A DNA stretch of 64,000 bases from Plotosus lineatus (GCA_024760905.1 JALRMN010000025.1:535001-599000); one strand, 5' to 3'. Numbered from the stretch's first letter, positions 12,286 to 23,456 are shown. The notes: a model not told the origin generated them from the sequence alone. Translations and numbers: made by a program.

Positions 12286-12639
12286 GCGCGTTAATAAAAA
12301 TGTTTAATAATTGTTTAATGAATAAATATGTTAATAAAATGGCTTAATGTGTGAATAAAATGTTTAAATGGTCTGATAAATAATTTTCTTTTACTTTTAA
12401 CACATATTTCATACAAAATTGGTGTACTTTTATCATTTTTAAAGGGTTTATGGGGTCGTCTTGGGAGCCTTGGAACGAATTATGTGTTTTACATGTAAAA
12501 TGCGTCTCTACTTACGAAAACTCCAGGCTACGAAAAAGGCTCTGGAACGGATTAATTTCGTAAGTAGAGGGTCGACTGTACTTTGAATAAGGTGGTAAGT
12601 TAATAGGATTCTTGCCATCAGGTCTATGGTCCTAAACAT

Positions 12640-13940
12640 AACCAAGATTTCAGTCATGTCCCTTAAACCCATTACTGTTCTCACTCCTCTTAGACAAAGA
12701 AAATCTTTCCATCAAGTCAGCATACCTACTCTCAGCAACCCTGTGCACCCACCACTGCTGTCTCAGTCTCAAACAAGTGTGGCAGGTGGGCTCTGGAACT
12801 GCCAATCTGCTACAAAAACAAGAAAAAAAGCTGATTTAACCTCTGCTATTGCTCCTCACAACTCTCTTGATTTTCTTGCACTAAGTAAAACCTGGATATT
12901 CACACACAACTGCAGTACACCAGCAGATATTTTGTCTGCTTATACTTTGTCATACTCCACGGAAAACTGGGAGAGGTTGTAGTACAGGTTTGCTTGTGCA
13001 TTCGAGATGGTGCTTCACACCTTTCTCTCTGTCTCATTTAAGCATCTCTTTTTTGAGTTTCATGCAGTAAAGGTCTCCTCTCCAATGAACAACCTCATTA
13101 TTGTAGTTTGCCACCCCCAGGATCCTTTTTTTAGAATAAATATTAATGCTCTACAGCACTTTCCCCATTAACCTCACCACCACCACCCCACCACCACCAC
13201 CACCATCCTTCTGGGAGACTTCAACTTCTCCTTTGACAAACTCCAGTCCTCTTGCCTTCTCTCTTCTGAATTTCATTTCCCTACCTTCCAACAATTATTC
13301 TCCCACACACAAAGGAAAGAATCTCCTAGATCTTGTTTTCCGCCCTCCCAAGTCATAGCTATTAATATCACCCAACTCTACATATCTGATTACCACTCGA
13401 TTTTCTTTTACATCATGCTACCTATTCTTTCTAACACCATATTTCAGTTTTCTTACCTCACTCTGCACAACCTTGATCATTTCTTTCTTTCTGCACCCTT
13501 TTCTCTTCCTCAACCAGTCTTCTTTTCTTCTCGACCTTTCCTTCTCCTTGAATGTGCTACTGACACTTTCCTCTTCTCACTTTCTGCATCTATGGATTTC
13601 CTCTGCCCACACTCTACAAAACTCAAGAAAATGTCTTGCCCTGCTCCTTAACATTGGGAGGGGAGGTGCTGCAAATCAATTACAGACACTTCAGAAGAGC
13701 TAAGAGAAAGTGGATGAAATCTCAACTTTCATCAGAATTGGCCTCCGACCATGCTCTCCTATTGACATTTTCACTTGATGTGACTGCTGCAAAGACAACC
13801 ATTCACAAGAGAAAGTTGGCCACTCTGGCACAAGACCTATATGAACCCCACAACATCATAATCCAGCTGCTCCTTGGGTCACATCCTCCCGGACTGCTAA
13901 AGACTTTGCTGACCTTTTTGATGTGAAAACCTTCACTCCC
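12640..13940 (+). pseudogene. L2-type LINE, endonuclease half
   Basis: Fragments in changing frames match the L2-clade endonuclease. They include GLWNCQSATKTRKKADLTSA and FLALSKTWIFTHN near 12780-12910, a LLGDFNF-like core near 13210, THKGKNLLDLVF near 13310, and the post-EN helix KRKWMKSQLSSELASDHALL near 13700. Stops and frameshifts are frequent. L2 elements code for an EN-RT protein; here the RT is absent. The remaining C-terminal part appears at 15040-15550, and the gap is occupied by an LTR plus gypsy remnant. Confidence 0.8.
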
Positions 13941-13944
13941 ACCC

Positions 13945-14264
13945 CAACAAAGAGGGACAATGTTCTAACACCGGAAGGAGCGTGCTGTTCGTCTTTATAG
14001 CCCGATGATTCCTGAGTGGACTGAGGTGTATGCTTAGCGCTCCACCCGAGTGTGACAGCCATGCCCCTTGCCAGTGCCTGCAATGCATAAGAGAGAGCGA
14101 GTGAGAGAGAGAGAGAGCGAGTGAGAGAGAGAGCGAGTGAGAGCGCGAGAGAGCGAGCGAGAGAGAGAGAGAGAGAGCGCGAGTGAGAGTGCGAGCGAGA
14201 GAGAGCGAGCGAGCGAGAGAGCGAGCGAGAGAGTGAGTGAGAGAGAGCGAGTGAGAGAGAGCGA

Positions 14265-14295
<31 letters not shown>

Positions 14296-14406
14296 CAAAA
14301 GAGAGAGAGAGAGAGAGAGCAAAAGAGAGAGGGAGAGAGAGAGAAAGAGAGAGAAAGAGAGTTAGATCAGTGCCAATCCGAGTCTCTCACAACACAGACC
14401 GTAACA
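13945..14406 (-). mobile_element. LTR (Ty3/gypsy-type), expanded by a GA microsatellite
   Basis: On the minus strand it begins TGTTACGGTCTGTG, contains a ggctataaag TATA-like box, and shares 'ggcatggctg.cacac..gggtggagcgc' with the LTR at 55044. The start is directly preceded by a purine-rich tract (gggagggggaggggggtac), the expected polypurine tract of a 3' LTR. Related LTRs lie at 38232, 41760 and 55044. Confidence 0.75.
14087..14361. repeat. (GA)n-rich tract within the LTR
   Basis: About 270 bases of GAGA with interspersed GCGA and GTGA units. It sits between the two conserved ends of the LTR and makes this copy longer than its relatives. Confidence 0.95.
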
Positions 14407-14700
14407 GTACCCCCCTCCCCCTCCCAAAGGGGACCAGGCTTGTCCGGGAACCAGTGATAGAAGTCTGCCAGCAAGTCAGGATCCAGCATTAGGGACCAAG
14501 GGATTCAGGAACGTCCCCTGGGGAATATGGGAGGCTGGAACCTGTTGATCACCATGAAGGGAGACATGCTGACATTCAGGTCTGCAGTGCAGACCAGGGA
14601 GTTATGTGAATACTCGATCCACGGGAGGTGTGTGGACCAGGAGGCTGGGAGGCACGAGGCAACAGCGTGCAGGGAGGATTACAGGTCCAGGTACTGAACA
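14407..14700 (-). pseudogene. Gypsy integrase C-terminal remnant plus polypurine tract
   Basis: Next to the LTR, the minus strand encodes [16 protein letters not shown] and, after an interval, [18 protein letters not shown]. This is the end of the integrase core of Ty3/gypsy elements. An in-frame stop precedes it. The segment between integrase and LTR is short, so downstream coding was lost. No other part of this element was found. It is a retrotransposon relic, not a functional gene. Confidence 0.7.
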
Positions 14701-15039
14701 GAAAATGAACGAAGGAATGAATGAATGCGTAATACTGTATGTGTTGTATGATGCTTGCAGTGCATGCAGTGTTTGATAACTTGTGCTATTTACATGAAGG
14801 GTGCACCTTGGACAGCTTACCAGACCATTGCGGGGCAGAATTATTATTTTTTTAATTACTACATTATTATTTGCTGGTATCTTGGTAATCTAACATGCTT
14901 GTACAACAATTGGGGGGGGGGGGAACCACAAAAAAAAAAAAAAAAACAACTGAAGACTGATGGACCAGTGCCAACAGGGAGAAGGGTACACAATCAAAAT
15001 ATTTTGCCATTTATGTGTAAATTATGTGGATTATGTAGT

Positions 15040-15550
15040 AAGTACAGATGGTGGTTCAGTATTATCATGTGAAACAGTAAAGGACCTTGGCGTGATTATT
15101 GACACTGGTCTTTCATTTGAAGCTCATGCAGGTAATATTACTCGGGTGACCCTCTTTCATTTCAGGAATGTTGCTAAAATAGGAAATAGGTGTCACTGTA
15201 TGATGCAGAAAACCCAGTTCTTACATTTGTTACTTCCAGATTAGATTATTGTAATGCTGCAGCAGCGAGAGTCCTTACTAGAATCAGAGACACGAGCATA
15301 TCACCCCAACCTTTTTGACACTGCACTGGCTCCCAACTATATAACTCTTATATTCCTTTGGCTTCCCCTGACTACTCTTCTCCAGCACTGTCACTACAAC
15401 CTGTCAGTATTGTTTAGTCTACTAATTGGCCTGATTCTCCCACCACTTGTTCACAAATTTCAGTCACGAAGTTTGAATCTCCTTCTTCCTCCAATGACAT
15501 GGTGCCATTCATTCCCTTCGACAGAGTTTGACTGATATGTCATTTCTAAT
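15040..15550 (+). pseudogene. L2-type LINE, C-terminal part
   Basis: The translation shows VKDLGVIIDTGLSFEAHAGN and then FHFRNVAKIGN, the conserved post-RT region of L2 elements. It is followed by degraded 'RLDYCNAA'-like and 'ITPILHWLPV'-like blocks in shifting frames. It is colinear with the EN half at 12640-13940, so one inactive L2 may have been split by later insertions and lost its RT core. Confidence 0.7.
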
Positions 15551-15789
15551 TCGTTTAATAAAGATTTCTTTTCTCCCTTTTAGTCTAAGTGTGATTATTT
15601 CCTTCACCAAGCTAGTTTAAAACTAAACATTATGAAACTGATATGTGAGCATTAGGATTCATATTAATCACAATTACTCACTAGCTGATCACCAAAGCAT
15701 TCTTTCTAAATGACTGTTATTGTTCTGCAAAGTACTGATAAACCCTTAAACTAATACAAACTTAGACAAAGTGTTGGATTTTTTTCCGA

Positions 15790-16372
15790 CATCAGCTCAC
15801 CACCTCTCCCATTAAGCAACTTCAGAATGGAATAAGGTCCAGCTCCTCTCAAGATGGGTGGTTCCAGAGCCCAAGCTCAGAATCTCTCAATCTCATGCAC
15901 CAGCTCAGGCTCCTTCCCCGCCAAAGAGGGTGACATTCCATGTCCCAAGAGTCAGAGTCAGTATTCGAGGATCAGTCCAACAGAAACCATGCCTTCGGAT
16001 GCCACCCAACTCACAATGCACCCAATCCCTATTGCCCCTCCCATTGGTGGTGGGTCTATGGGAAGGCGGACCCATGTCTTCCACTTGGGCTGGGTTCCAT
16101 GGGCAGACATCTGACCACCAAGCACTCGCCTTTGAGCTCTTCCTGCAAGCCTGGCTCCGGGGGAGGGCTCGGTGGCCCGTGGTAAATCATGTCCTTTTAT
16201 GTTTCTCCAAAAGGTTCTTTTGAACAGCACTTCATCTGGACCTGCACCTAGGACATGTTTGCCATGGCTGACCCGACCAGGGGAATAATACTCCTCACAA
16301 CATAGCTCCTCGAATTATTAGGACATGTAAACCCCTTCACCATGAAAAAGTGGCAATTCAAGGAAGGTTTTT
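15790..16372 (+). mobile_element. Rex3 5' leader fragment
   Basis: The block 'acatagctcctcgaattattaggacatgtaaaccccttcaccatgaaaaagtggca' and the preceding pyrimidine-rich text resemble the Rex3 (RTE clade) 5' untranslated region as I remember it. No coding region follows; the sequence enters a (GAT)n and poly-A stretch. A LINE 5' end without its 3' end is unusual and may be the inverted part of another twin-primed insertion or a deletion product. Confidence 0.6.
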
Positions 16373-17600
16373 TAATGACGATGATGATGATGATGATGAT
16401 TTTGAAAACCACCCCTAACCCCCAAAAAAAAAAAAAAAAAAAAAAAAATCACCTACAATATCCATCACAGCAGATTAGTGACCGCAATAAGGTCCTTATA
16501 AGGTGTGTTTATATGTTCTCCCAATGCTTGCATGAGTTTTGTCCATGAGTACTCCAGAACAGAAATGTTACATTTTAACACTTTATTTACCAGCAAGTGA
16601 CCTCTTGTTGCCAAAAGCTAATAATTCTGAAAAATTATTTATATGATAACTAAAAATAGAATTATTATGTAATGTTGAAAGCTGACCATAGTTCTGTTTT
16701 CTAATTTTTGACTTCCAGTTGTAAAATGTGTTTTTGTTTAATCCCAGCATTAAGTAAATAACCCAAAATTTAAAAAAAAATACAATTTACTGTTTTAATA
16801 CCATTTGAACTTTAAAGAATAACGGTGACATTTCTGGATCAGGCTGAAAAATAGTCATGAATTCTGAGTTCTAAATATGCAAGTTCTAAGTTCTGTACGG
16901 ATTATGATGGGACAACTACAGAATAAAAAGCAAAAATGTCTTACAAGAGAAACATGACTCAAATATTAAAGCTATTCTACAGTTATTTTCAACCTTTTCC
17001 ATGATATTGACACTCACACATTTTGTAATTTTCTTGTACATCTGCCTATTTGCAGACAACATATATTTACTTCAAAATTGGAAAATTTTAAATTCAGACT
17101 TATTAGATTCAGTATAGTTAATATTTTTACACTATTCTTCATGACAGAAAAGGTAAAAAGACAAAATAAATACAGTGATTAATTCTCCTATCTGTTAAAG
17201 CAGCAAACATGACAAAAACTAATCCGCACATATTCATATGCATGTATACTCTCAGATAGGGACAACTTCCATAGTCTAATTTAAATTAAAATCATAGGGT
17301 CCTTGTAAATCGTGTCTGGGAAAAAATCTTACTTTTATTGTATTTTGCTTAAAGTTTCAGCAATAGCTGGATCTGGGTTCTCAGACATTCAGTCGCACCT
17401 TCCAGACACTGATAATAATAGAGACATACAGTGTCTCACACACACCAGTGATGGATTCAGTTCAAGGAACAGACCTCAACTCGAGACAAGAGGCAGGTGT
17501 CGACTCATTGAATTAAAGGACGAAAAGCCTTTGTACTGTAAAGATATGGCAATGACCATAATCAGGGAGTCTCATTGCACTGTTTTAGTGAGATCTTGCG
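16373..17600. other. AT-rich DNA, no gene seen
   Basis: It contains (GAT)n at 16376-16400 and poly-A at 16422-16448. The rest shows no coding, RNA or transposon signature that I can support. Confidence 0.5.
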
Positions 17601-17609
17601 TTTCTCATG

Positions 17610-18747
17610 GAGGCATTCTAACCAGATGCCCGAGCCACTTCAACTGGCTCCTCTCAATGCAGAGGAGCAGCGGTTCTAATCTGAGCTCCTCCAGGATGGC
17701 GTTCTCACCCGATTGCTAAGTGACAGCCCTGCCACACTGTGAAGGAAGTTCATGTCAGCCGCTTGTATAGGTAATCTTGTTCTTTTGGTCACTATCCAAA
17801 GTTTGGGACCATAGTGGAGGTTTGGAACATAGATTGACTGGCAAATTGAGAGCTTTGCCTTGTGGCTCAGCTCGGTATTCACCATTACAGACTGGTACAA
17901 ATTTGGCTTGACAGAAAAGGTTGCAGTAATCCGCCTGTTGATGGTCCACTCCATCCTTTCCTCACTTGTGAATGAGACCCCAAGGTACTTTTAACTCCTC
18001 CACTTGGGGAAGGACCTCATTTTAGACCCAGAGGCAGCATTCCACCTTCTTCCAGGCAAGAACCATGACCTCTAACTAGGAGGTGCTGATTCTCATTCCA
18101 AGTGCTTCACACTCGGCGACTAATTGCTCCAATGAGAGCTATAGGTCCTGGATTAATGAAGCCAGAGGACAACATCATCCTCAAAAAGCAGATATGAGAT
18201 CCTATGACCACCATACCAGAACCCCTCAACACCTGGGCTCTGCCTAGAAATGCTGTCCATAAAAATTATGAACAGAATCAGAGACAAAAGAAAGTCTTGG
18301 TGAACTCCAACCCTCACTGGAAACAAATTTGACCTGTCATTACAAATGTGAACTAAGGCCCCATTATACCAATGTGAACCAATTCTCCAGTGATACTGAG
18401 CCCAACTAGTCAGGAGCAAGAGTTCTGCGATACCATACTCCCGAAAGCACACCTGAGGGACATGTAGGAAAGCCTTCTCTAAATCCACAAAACACAACAG
18501 ATTGCGCAAACTCCCATACCCAGTTCAGGATCCAGTAGAGTGTATAGAATTGGTCAAGAGTGCAGAGGCCAGGACGAAAACTACATTGTTCCTCCTTAAT
18601 CTGAGGTTCAACCAACGGTCGGATCCTCCATTCCAGTTCCCATGCATAGACTTTTCCGGATAGGCTGGGGAATGTGACTCCATGATAATTAGAACACACC
18701 CTCTGTTCCCCCTTTTTAAAAAGGTGGACTACCACCCATATTTGTCA
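17610..18747 (-). mobile_element. Rex3 LINE, RT half of a 5'-inverted insertion
   Basis: The minus strand reads from the RT start (WVVVHLFKKGEQRVCSNYHG) through EEQCSFRPGLCTLDQFYTL, CFVDLEKAFLHVPQV and VGVHQDFLLSLILFIIFMD to the C-terminal KAKLSICQSIYVPNLHYG and VAGLSLSNRVRT. The usual FADD is altered (LLFEDDVVLW). Many stops are present. Directly to its right the endonuclease half of the same family lies on the opposite strand. Confidence 0.85.
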
Positions 18748-18769
18748 GAGTTTTGTCAGACTGATCCTT

Positions 18770-19705
18770 GACTACTGACCCTGACTCTTGGGACATGGAA
18801 TGTCACCTCTCTGGTGAGGAATAAACCTGAGCTGTTGTATGAGATTGGGAGATATCAACTAGATATAGTTGGACTCACCTCGATGCATAGCTTGAGCTCT
18901 GGAATCACCCATCTCGAGACAGGCTGGACCTTATTCCATTCTGGAGTTACTCATAGGGAAAGGCAGGGAACCAGTGTGAGCATGCTTGTTGCTCCCCATA
19001 TCAGTGCGCACAGGTTGGGGTTCTCTCTTCGTCTGATGAAAGGGTAGCTTTCCTCTGCCTTCGGTTGGAGAGACCTGACTGTTGTTTGTGCTTATGCACC
19101 CACCTTTTTTGGAGTCTTTAGGAGGGGTATTGAAGAATGCCCCCCTAGGGACTCCTTCATTGTCCTGGGAGATTTCAAAATCCTATGCAAGCAATGGCAG
19201 TGTGACCTGCAAGAGTGTGATCAATAGATGTGTGTTCATTGTGGTTTGTCCATCACAAACAACAGGTTTGAACATAAGGGTGTCTACAAGTGCACTTGGC
19301 ACCAGGACATCCTACTGGTATGCCCAGTATGATGATTGACTTTTTAATCATGTCACTGCATTTACGGGCACATGTTCTGGACACTTGGGTGAGGAGAGGA
19401 GCTGAGCTCTCAACTGATCACCAACTGGTGGTGAGTTAGCTTTGATGACGAGGAAGACTGTCCAGATCTGGCATGCCAGAGCATGTAGTTAGGGATTCCT
19501 GGGAATGTTTCACAGAATCTCCTGTCAGAAGGGCCTTTAACTCCCACTGCCGGCAGAGCTAAAAACCACATTCAAACAGAGGCAGATGACATGGAATCTG
19601 AATTGGCCATGATTCACACTTCCATTATTGTGGCGGCAGCTCACAACTGTGGCTATGAAGGTCATCAGTGCCTGCTGTGGCAGTAACCCCTGAAACTGTG
19701 AAAAG
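18770..19705 (+). mobile_element. Rex3 LINE, inverted endonuclease half
   Basis: The plus strand encodes the Rex3 endonuclease: LGTWNVTSLVRNKPELLYEI, QLDIVGLTSMHSLSSGITHL, LTVVCAYAP, then HKGVYKCTWHQDI, MIDF and VRRGAELSTDHQLVVS. It ends in the post-EN region near 19700. Its 5' side abuts the 5' side of the minus-strand RT half at about 18747-18770. That is the arrangement expected from twin-primed reverse transcription of one RNA, with the central linker lost at the junction. Confidence 0.85.
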
Positions 19706-20147
19706 TCACATTGCAACAATGTCAATTGTAAATTGTTCTATACTAATTAATCTGAATAAAACTGAAATGAACTCCAACCTCAAGCAGAGCTCCAACCACC
19801 TCCTTTGCAGACTTTGGGCACATTGCAGCGATGCCTACCTCAGATATAGATTTTCAGTATTCTTCACGACTTTTTGAAAGTATTTTTTGTAAAGTATTTT
19901 CAGTAACACTTCTTCCACAAACATGGATTAAAAACAAATGTATTTGTAAGCAATATTATTGACATATTTATTTTATATCATACTTAAAATATAGAGGGGG
20001 GATGCCAACACCATCAAATGACTCACTTGCAAAAAGAGGAACTCAATAGGAAAGATGTGACTCTGGATCAACAGTCCTCACAACAAGGGAAAACAGCTTT
20101 TCGTTATCATTGCTGCCATCCATCAATATGGTAAATGATGACCTTTA
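19706..20147. other. No recognisable feature
   Basis: AT-rich spacer between the Rex3 insertion and the DUF4371-like fragment. Nothing supportable was seen. Confidence 0.4.
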
Positions 20148-20510
20148 CATAAGTTTAACTAATTTTTCACTTGTTTCTGCAGTCATGTCCATTATTATAA
20201 CCGTCGCTTTCGAACATGAGTACTGAAACCCTTTAGCAATATCTGAATCTTTGAAAGCTTTTTTCACAGTCGATGTAATTCTGTCTGGGCACTTATCAGC
20301 AGGTTCAATGCCTTTTCGTCCATTTATTTTTTGATAGAAATGTTTGATTCCACTGGTTTCTGAATGACTGGCCATTGCTGCGTCTTCAGAATGTTTGTTC
20401 GAATTGATGTGCCCCCAACATTTATTGCGACCTCCATGAGCGATATTCAGGTCGGTTACACAAAGTTTTCAATGTGCAAAGTCACTTCCTAGCTTGCTGG
20501 CTGTGAAGCA
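20148..20510 (-). pseudogene. DUF4371/hAT-like transposase N-terminal fragment
   Basis: The minus strand encodes a BED-like start (CVTDLNIAHGGRNKCWGHIN, then NKHSED), a linker with GIKHFYQKI, and then CPDRITSTVKKAFKDSDIAK and GFQYSCSKATVII. This order (C.. / HGG.ND..H...KH / ..FF / DSDIAK / C..TKAT) is typical of the N-terminus of DUF4371 (ZMYM-like hAT) proteins. It stops after KLVKLM, well before the catalytic region. The longest uninterrupted piece is 76 codons (20145-20375). It could be a transposon relic or a degraded host gene. Confidence 0.5.
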
Positions 20511-20703
20511 CGGCCATTCTAATGAATATCGTGGAAGAAATACCTTTAACCTCTTCTTAACTTGTCCCGTCACTGATCTCTTCATTGTTTTCTTTTTTAT
20601 TTTTCCGTACAAAATCACACCCTGTAATGTAACACCATATTTACATCAACTTTCCGTACAAAACGGAGAATCCGTACTGGTAGGCATCTATGACATTGAG
20701 TTT

Positions 20704-21797
20704 GTTAGCATCAGCATCCTACGACCAATATTCACTATCCCTCCTCTGTACATGTCCAAACCATCTCAATCTAGCCTCTCTGACTTTGTCTCCAATACCT
20801 CTAACATGTGCTGTCCCTCTGATGGACTCATTCCTGATCCTATCCATCCTCGTTACTCCCAAAGAGAACCTCAACATTTTCATCTCTGCTACCTCCAGCT
20901 CTGACTCCTGTCTTTTCCTCAGTGCCTCTGTTTCTAAACCATAAAACATCGCTAGCCTCATCACCGTCTTGTACACTTTTCCTTTCATTCTTGCTGATAC
21001 CTTCCTATCACACATCACAGAGAACACTTTTCTCCATCCATTCTAACCTGCCTGCACACGCTTCTTCACCTCTTTTCCAAACTCTCCATTGCTCTGGATT
21101 GTTGAGCCTAAGTACTTAAAATCCTCCACCTTCCTTATCTCTGCTCCCTGTAATCTCACCGTTCCCCTTGGGTCCTTGTCATTCATGCACATGTATTTTG
21201 TCTTACTGAGACTAACCTTCATTCCTCTCCTTTCCAGGGCATACCTCCACCTCTCTAGATTTTCCTGCACTTGTTCTCTGCTCTCACTACAGATCACAAT
21301 GTCATCTGCAAACATCATAGTCCATGGAGGTTCTTGTCTAACCTCATCTGTCAGCCCGTACATCACCATAGCAAAAGGGGCTCAGCGCTGATCCTTGATG
21401 CAGTCCCACCTCCACCTTGAATTATTCGGTCACACCAACAGCACACCTCACCACTGTCTTACATCTCTCATACATGTCCTGCACCATTCTAACATACTTC
21501 TCTGCCACTCCAGACTTCCTCATGCAATACCACAGTTCCTCTCTCGACACCCTGTCAGATGCTTTTGCCAGATCCACAAAGGCACCATGCAGCTCCCTCT
21601 GACCTTCTCCGTACTTTTCTATGAACATTCTCAAAGCAAACACTATATCTGTGCTGCATCTGTGCAAACACTGTGGTGCTGTTTCTTGGTATGAAACCAA
21701 ACTGTTGTTCACAAATGCTGACCTCTGCCCTTAGTCTTTCCCATAACTTCATCGTATGGCTCATCATTTTTTTTTCCCCTGTAGTTGCCACAACTCA
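20704..21797 (-). mobile_element. RTE LINE, RT fragment
   Basis: The minus strand runs from NYRG-region sequence (the cctctgtagttgccacaac block, disrupted) through RKSGVAEKYVRMVQDMYERC, MMFADDIVICSES and EDFKYLGSTIQSNGE to the C-terminal RMDRIRNESIRGTAHVR. Frameshifts separate 21422-21712, 21043-21369 and 20719-21027. A short duplication of 'gcaaacactgtggtg'-like text sits near 21640-21670. Both element ends are missing. Confidence 0.88.
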
Positions 21798-22039
21798 CCA
21801 GCCGGGATACCAACCAGAGCGCAGCCATAGTCCTTTGGAACTGACTGATGGAAGCCTACTAATATATTTGTGGCACTAATTTTCCCATGCCAGAACAGAG
21901 TGTGACACTGTTTTAAAATTTTCTTGAAAAGGTAAAAGCATTTCCTGAGTTAACCAAAGTGTTTTACATTCTCTCAGCTCCTGAAAGTCAAATCTTAAAA
22001 CAACTGGATTTATTCATCGAGATTATAAACAGTATCACA

Positions 22040-23104
22040 TGTTTCTTCAAGAATAGAGCTAAGAAGTGGGAAGAAGACCGAAGAGAAGAAACAGGAGTAC
22101 AGGGAGACACAGCGTAAGGCGAAGGTAGCGGTGTCAAAGGCCAAACAGAGGGCCTATGATGACTTGTATGATAGGTTGAACAGTAAGGAGGGAGAAAATG
22201 ATCTATACAGGTTAGCACAGCAGAGAAATAGAGATGGGAAGGACGTGCAGCAAGTTAGAGTGATAAAGGACAGAGAGGGAAATGTATTGACTGATGACAG
22301 AAGTGTGCTGGGAAGATGGAAAGAGTACTTTGAAGAGCTGATGAATGAGGAAAATGAGAGAGAAAAAAGAGCAGAAGGGGTGACCGTTGAGGAGCAGGAA
22401 GTAGCAAAGATTAGTAAGGGAGAAGTGAGGAGGGCATTGAAGAGGATGAAGAATGGAAAGGCAGTTGGCCCTGATGACATATCAGTTGAGGTATGGAAGT
22501 GTCTAGGGGAGGTAGCAGTAGATTTTCTGACAAGAACATTCAACAAGGTACTAGAGAGTGAGCGGATGCCGGAGGAGTGGAGGAGAAGTGTGCTTGTGCC
22601 CATTTTTAAGAACAAGGGAGATGTACAGAGTTGTGGCAACTACAGAGGGATAAAGTTGATGAGCCATACAATGAAGCTATGGGAAAGAATAGTGGAAGCA
22701 AGACTAAGGGCAGAGGTCAGCATTTGTGAACAACAGTTTGGTTTCATGCCAAAAAAGAGCACCACAGATGCAGTGTTTGCTTTGAGGATGTTAATAGAGA
22801 AGTACAGAGAAGGTCAGAAGGAGCTGCAATGTGCCTTTGTGGATCTGGAGAAAGCATATGACAGGGTGCCGAGAGAAAAACTGTGGTATTGTATGAGGAA
22901 GTCTGGAGTGACAGAGAAGTATGTTAGAGTGGTGCAGGACATGTATGAGAGATGTAAGACAGTGGTGAGGTGTGCTGTCGGTGTGACAGAAGAGTTCAAG
23001 GTGGAGGTGGGACTGCATCAAGGGTCAGCTCTCAGCCCCTTCTTGTTTGCTATGGTGATGGACAGGCTGACAGACGAGGTTAGACAAGAATCTCCATGGA
23101 CTAT
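22040..23104 (+). mobile_element. RTE LINE, linker plus RT fragment
   Basis: It begins in the EN-RT linker (aagaagtgggaagaagaccgaagag) and is open through the RT fingers and the first half of the palm. At about 23104 (catggactat) it stops matching the RTE just before the FADD motif and joins a Rex1/L2-like LINE. It has A6 at the position where three other copies have A7, so the frame is intact across the linker. Confidence 0.88.
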
Positions 23105-23397
23105 CCATTTGACATGTAAGTCAAAGGTGGCAGTCTGCAGCACGGGGGCACCGCAGGGCACCGTCCTCTCACCCTTCCTTTTCAGTATTTATACCTCGGA
23201 CTTTATCTATAGCACAGACAGCTGCCACCTCCAGAAGTTTTCGGACGACTCCGCCATCGTGGGCCGAGTGTCAGAGGGGAACGAGCTGGAGTACCGGTCG
23301 GTCATCGTTGACTTCGTGGACTGGTGTGAGTGCAACCATTTGTGCTTGAACACCAGGAAAATGAAGGAGATGGTGGTCGACTTCAGAAGAGGCACAC

Positions 23398-23451
<54 letters not shown>

Positions 23452-23456
23452 ACTAG
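22131..23456 (+). CDS. Chimeric RTE / Rex1-like RT open reading frame
   Basis: A 441-codon ORF. Residues 1-325 are RTE: SKAKQRAYDDLYDRLNSKEG, GKAVGPDDISVEVW, NYRGIKL, FVDLEKAYDRVPR and GLHQGSALSPFLFA. After SPWT the sequence changes without a frame break to another LINE: APQGTVLSPFLFSIYTSDF, then FSDDSAIVGRVSEGNE and HLCLNTRKMKEMVVDFRRG. It ends in Thr-His repeats from the CA microsatellite at 23399-23448. It therefore holds two copies of the GxxQGxxLSPFLF block and a Rex1-type FSDD motif. The thumb is out of frame beyond the microsatellite, at 23330-23791. There is no sign of its own promoter; it is most likely an accidental fusion. Confidence 0.6.

Larger units (their letters stand above)
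10962..12578. mobile_element. Tigger/pogo-like non-autonomous DNA transposon
   Basis: The two ends are inverted repeats of each other. The left starts CAGTCCGCCCTTACTTAC and the right, read inward, starts CAGTCGACCCTCTACTTACG. Both share the inner block 'aactccaggytacgaaaaa'. TA dinucleotides flank both ends (10960-10961 and 12579-12580), as expected for Tc1/mariner-superfamily pogo/Tigger elements. No transposase is present. The interior has two diverged copies of one unit (about 11400-11535 and 11940-12080, sharing 'gacctcygatc' and 'ccccgcattcagc'-like blocks), each followed by a TG/GA microsatellite. Confidence 0.75.
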
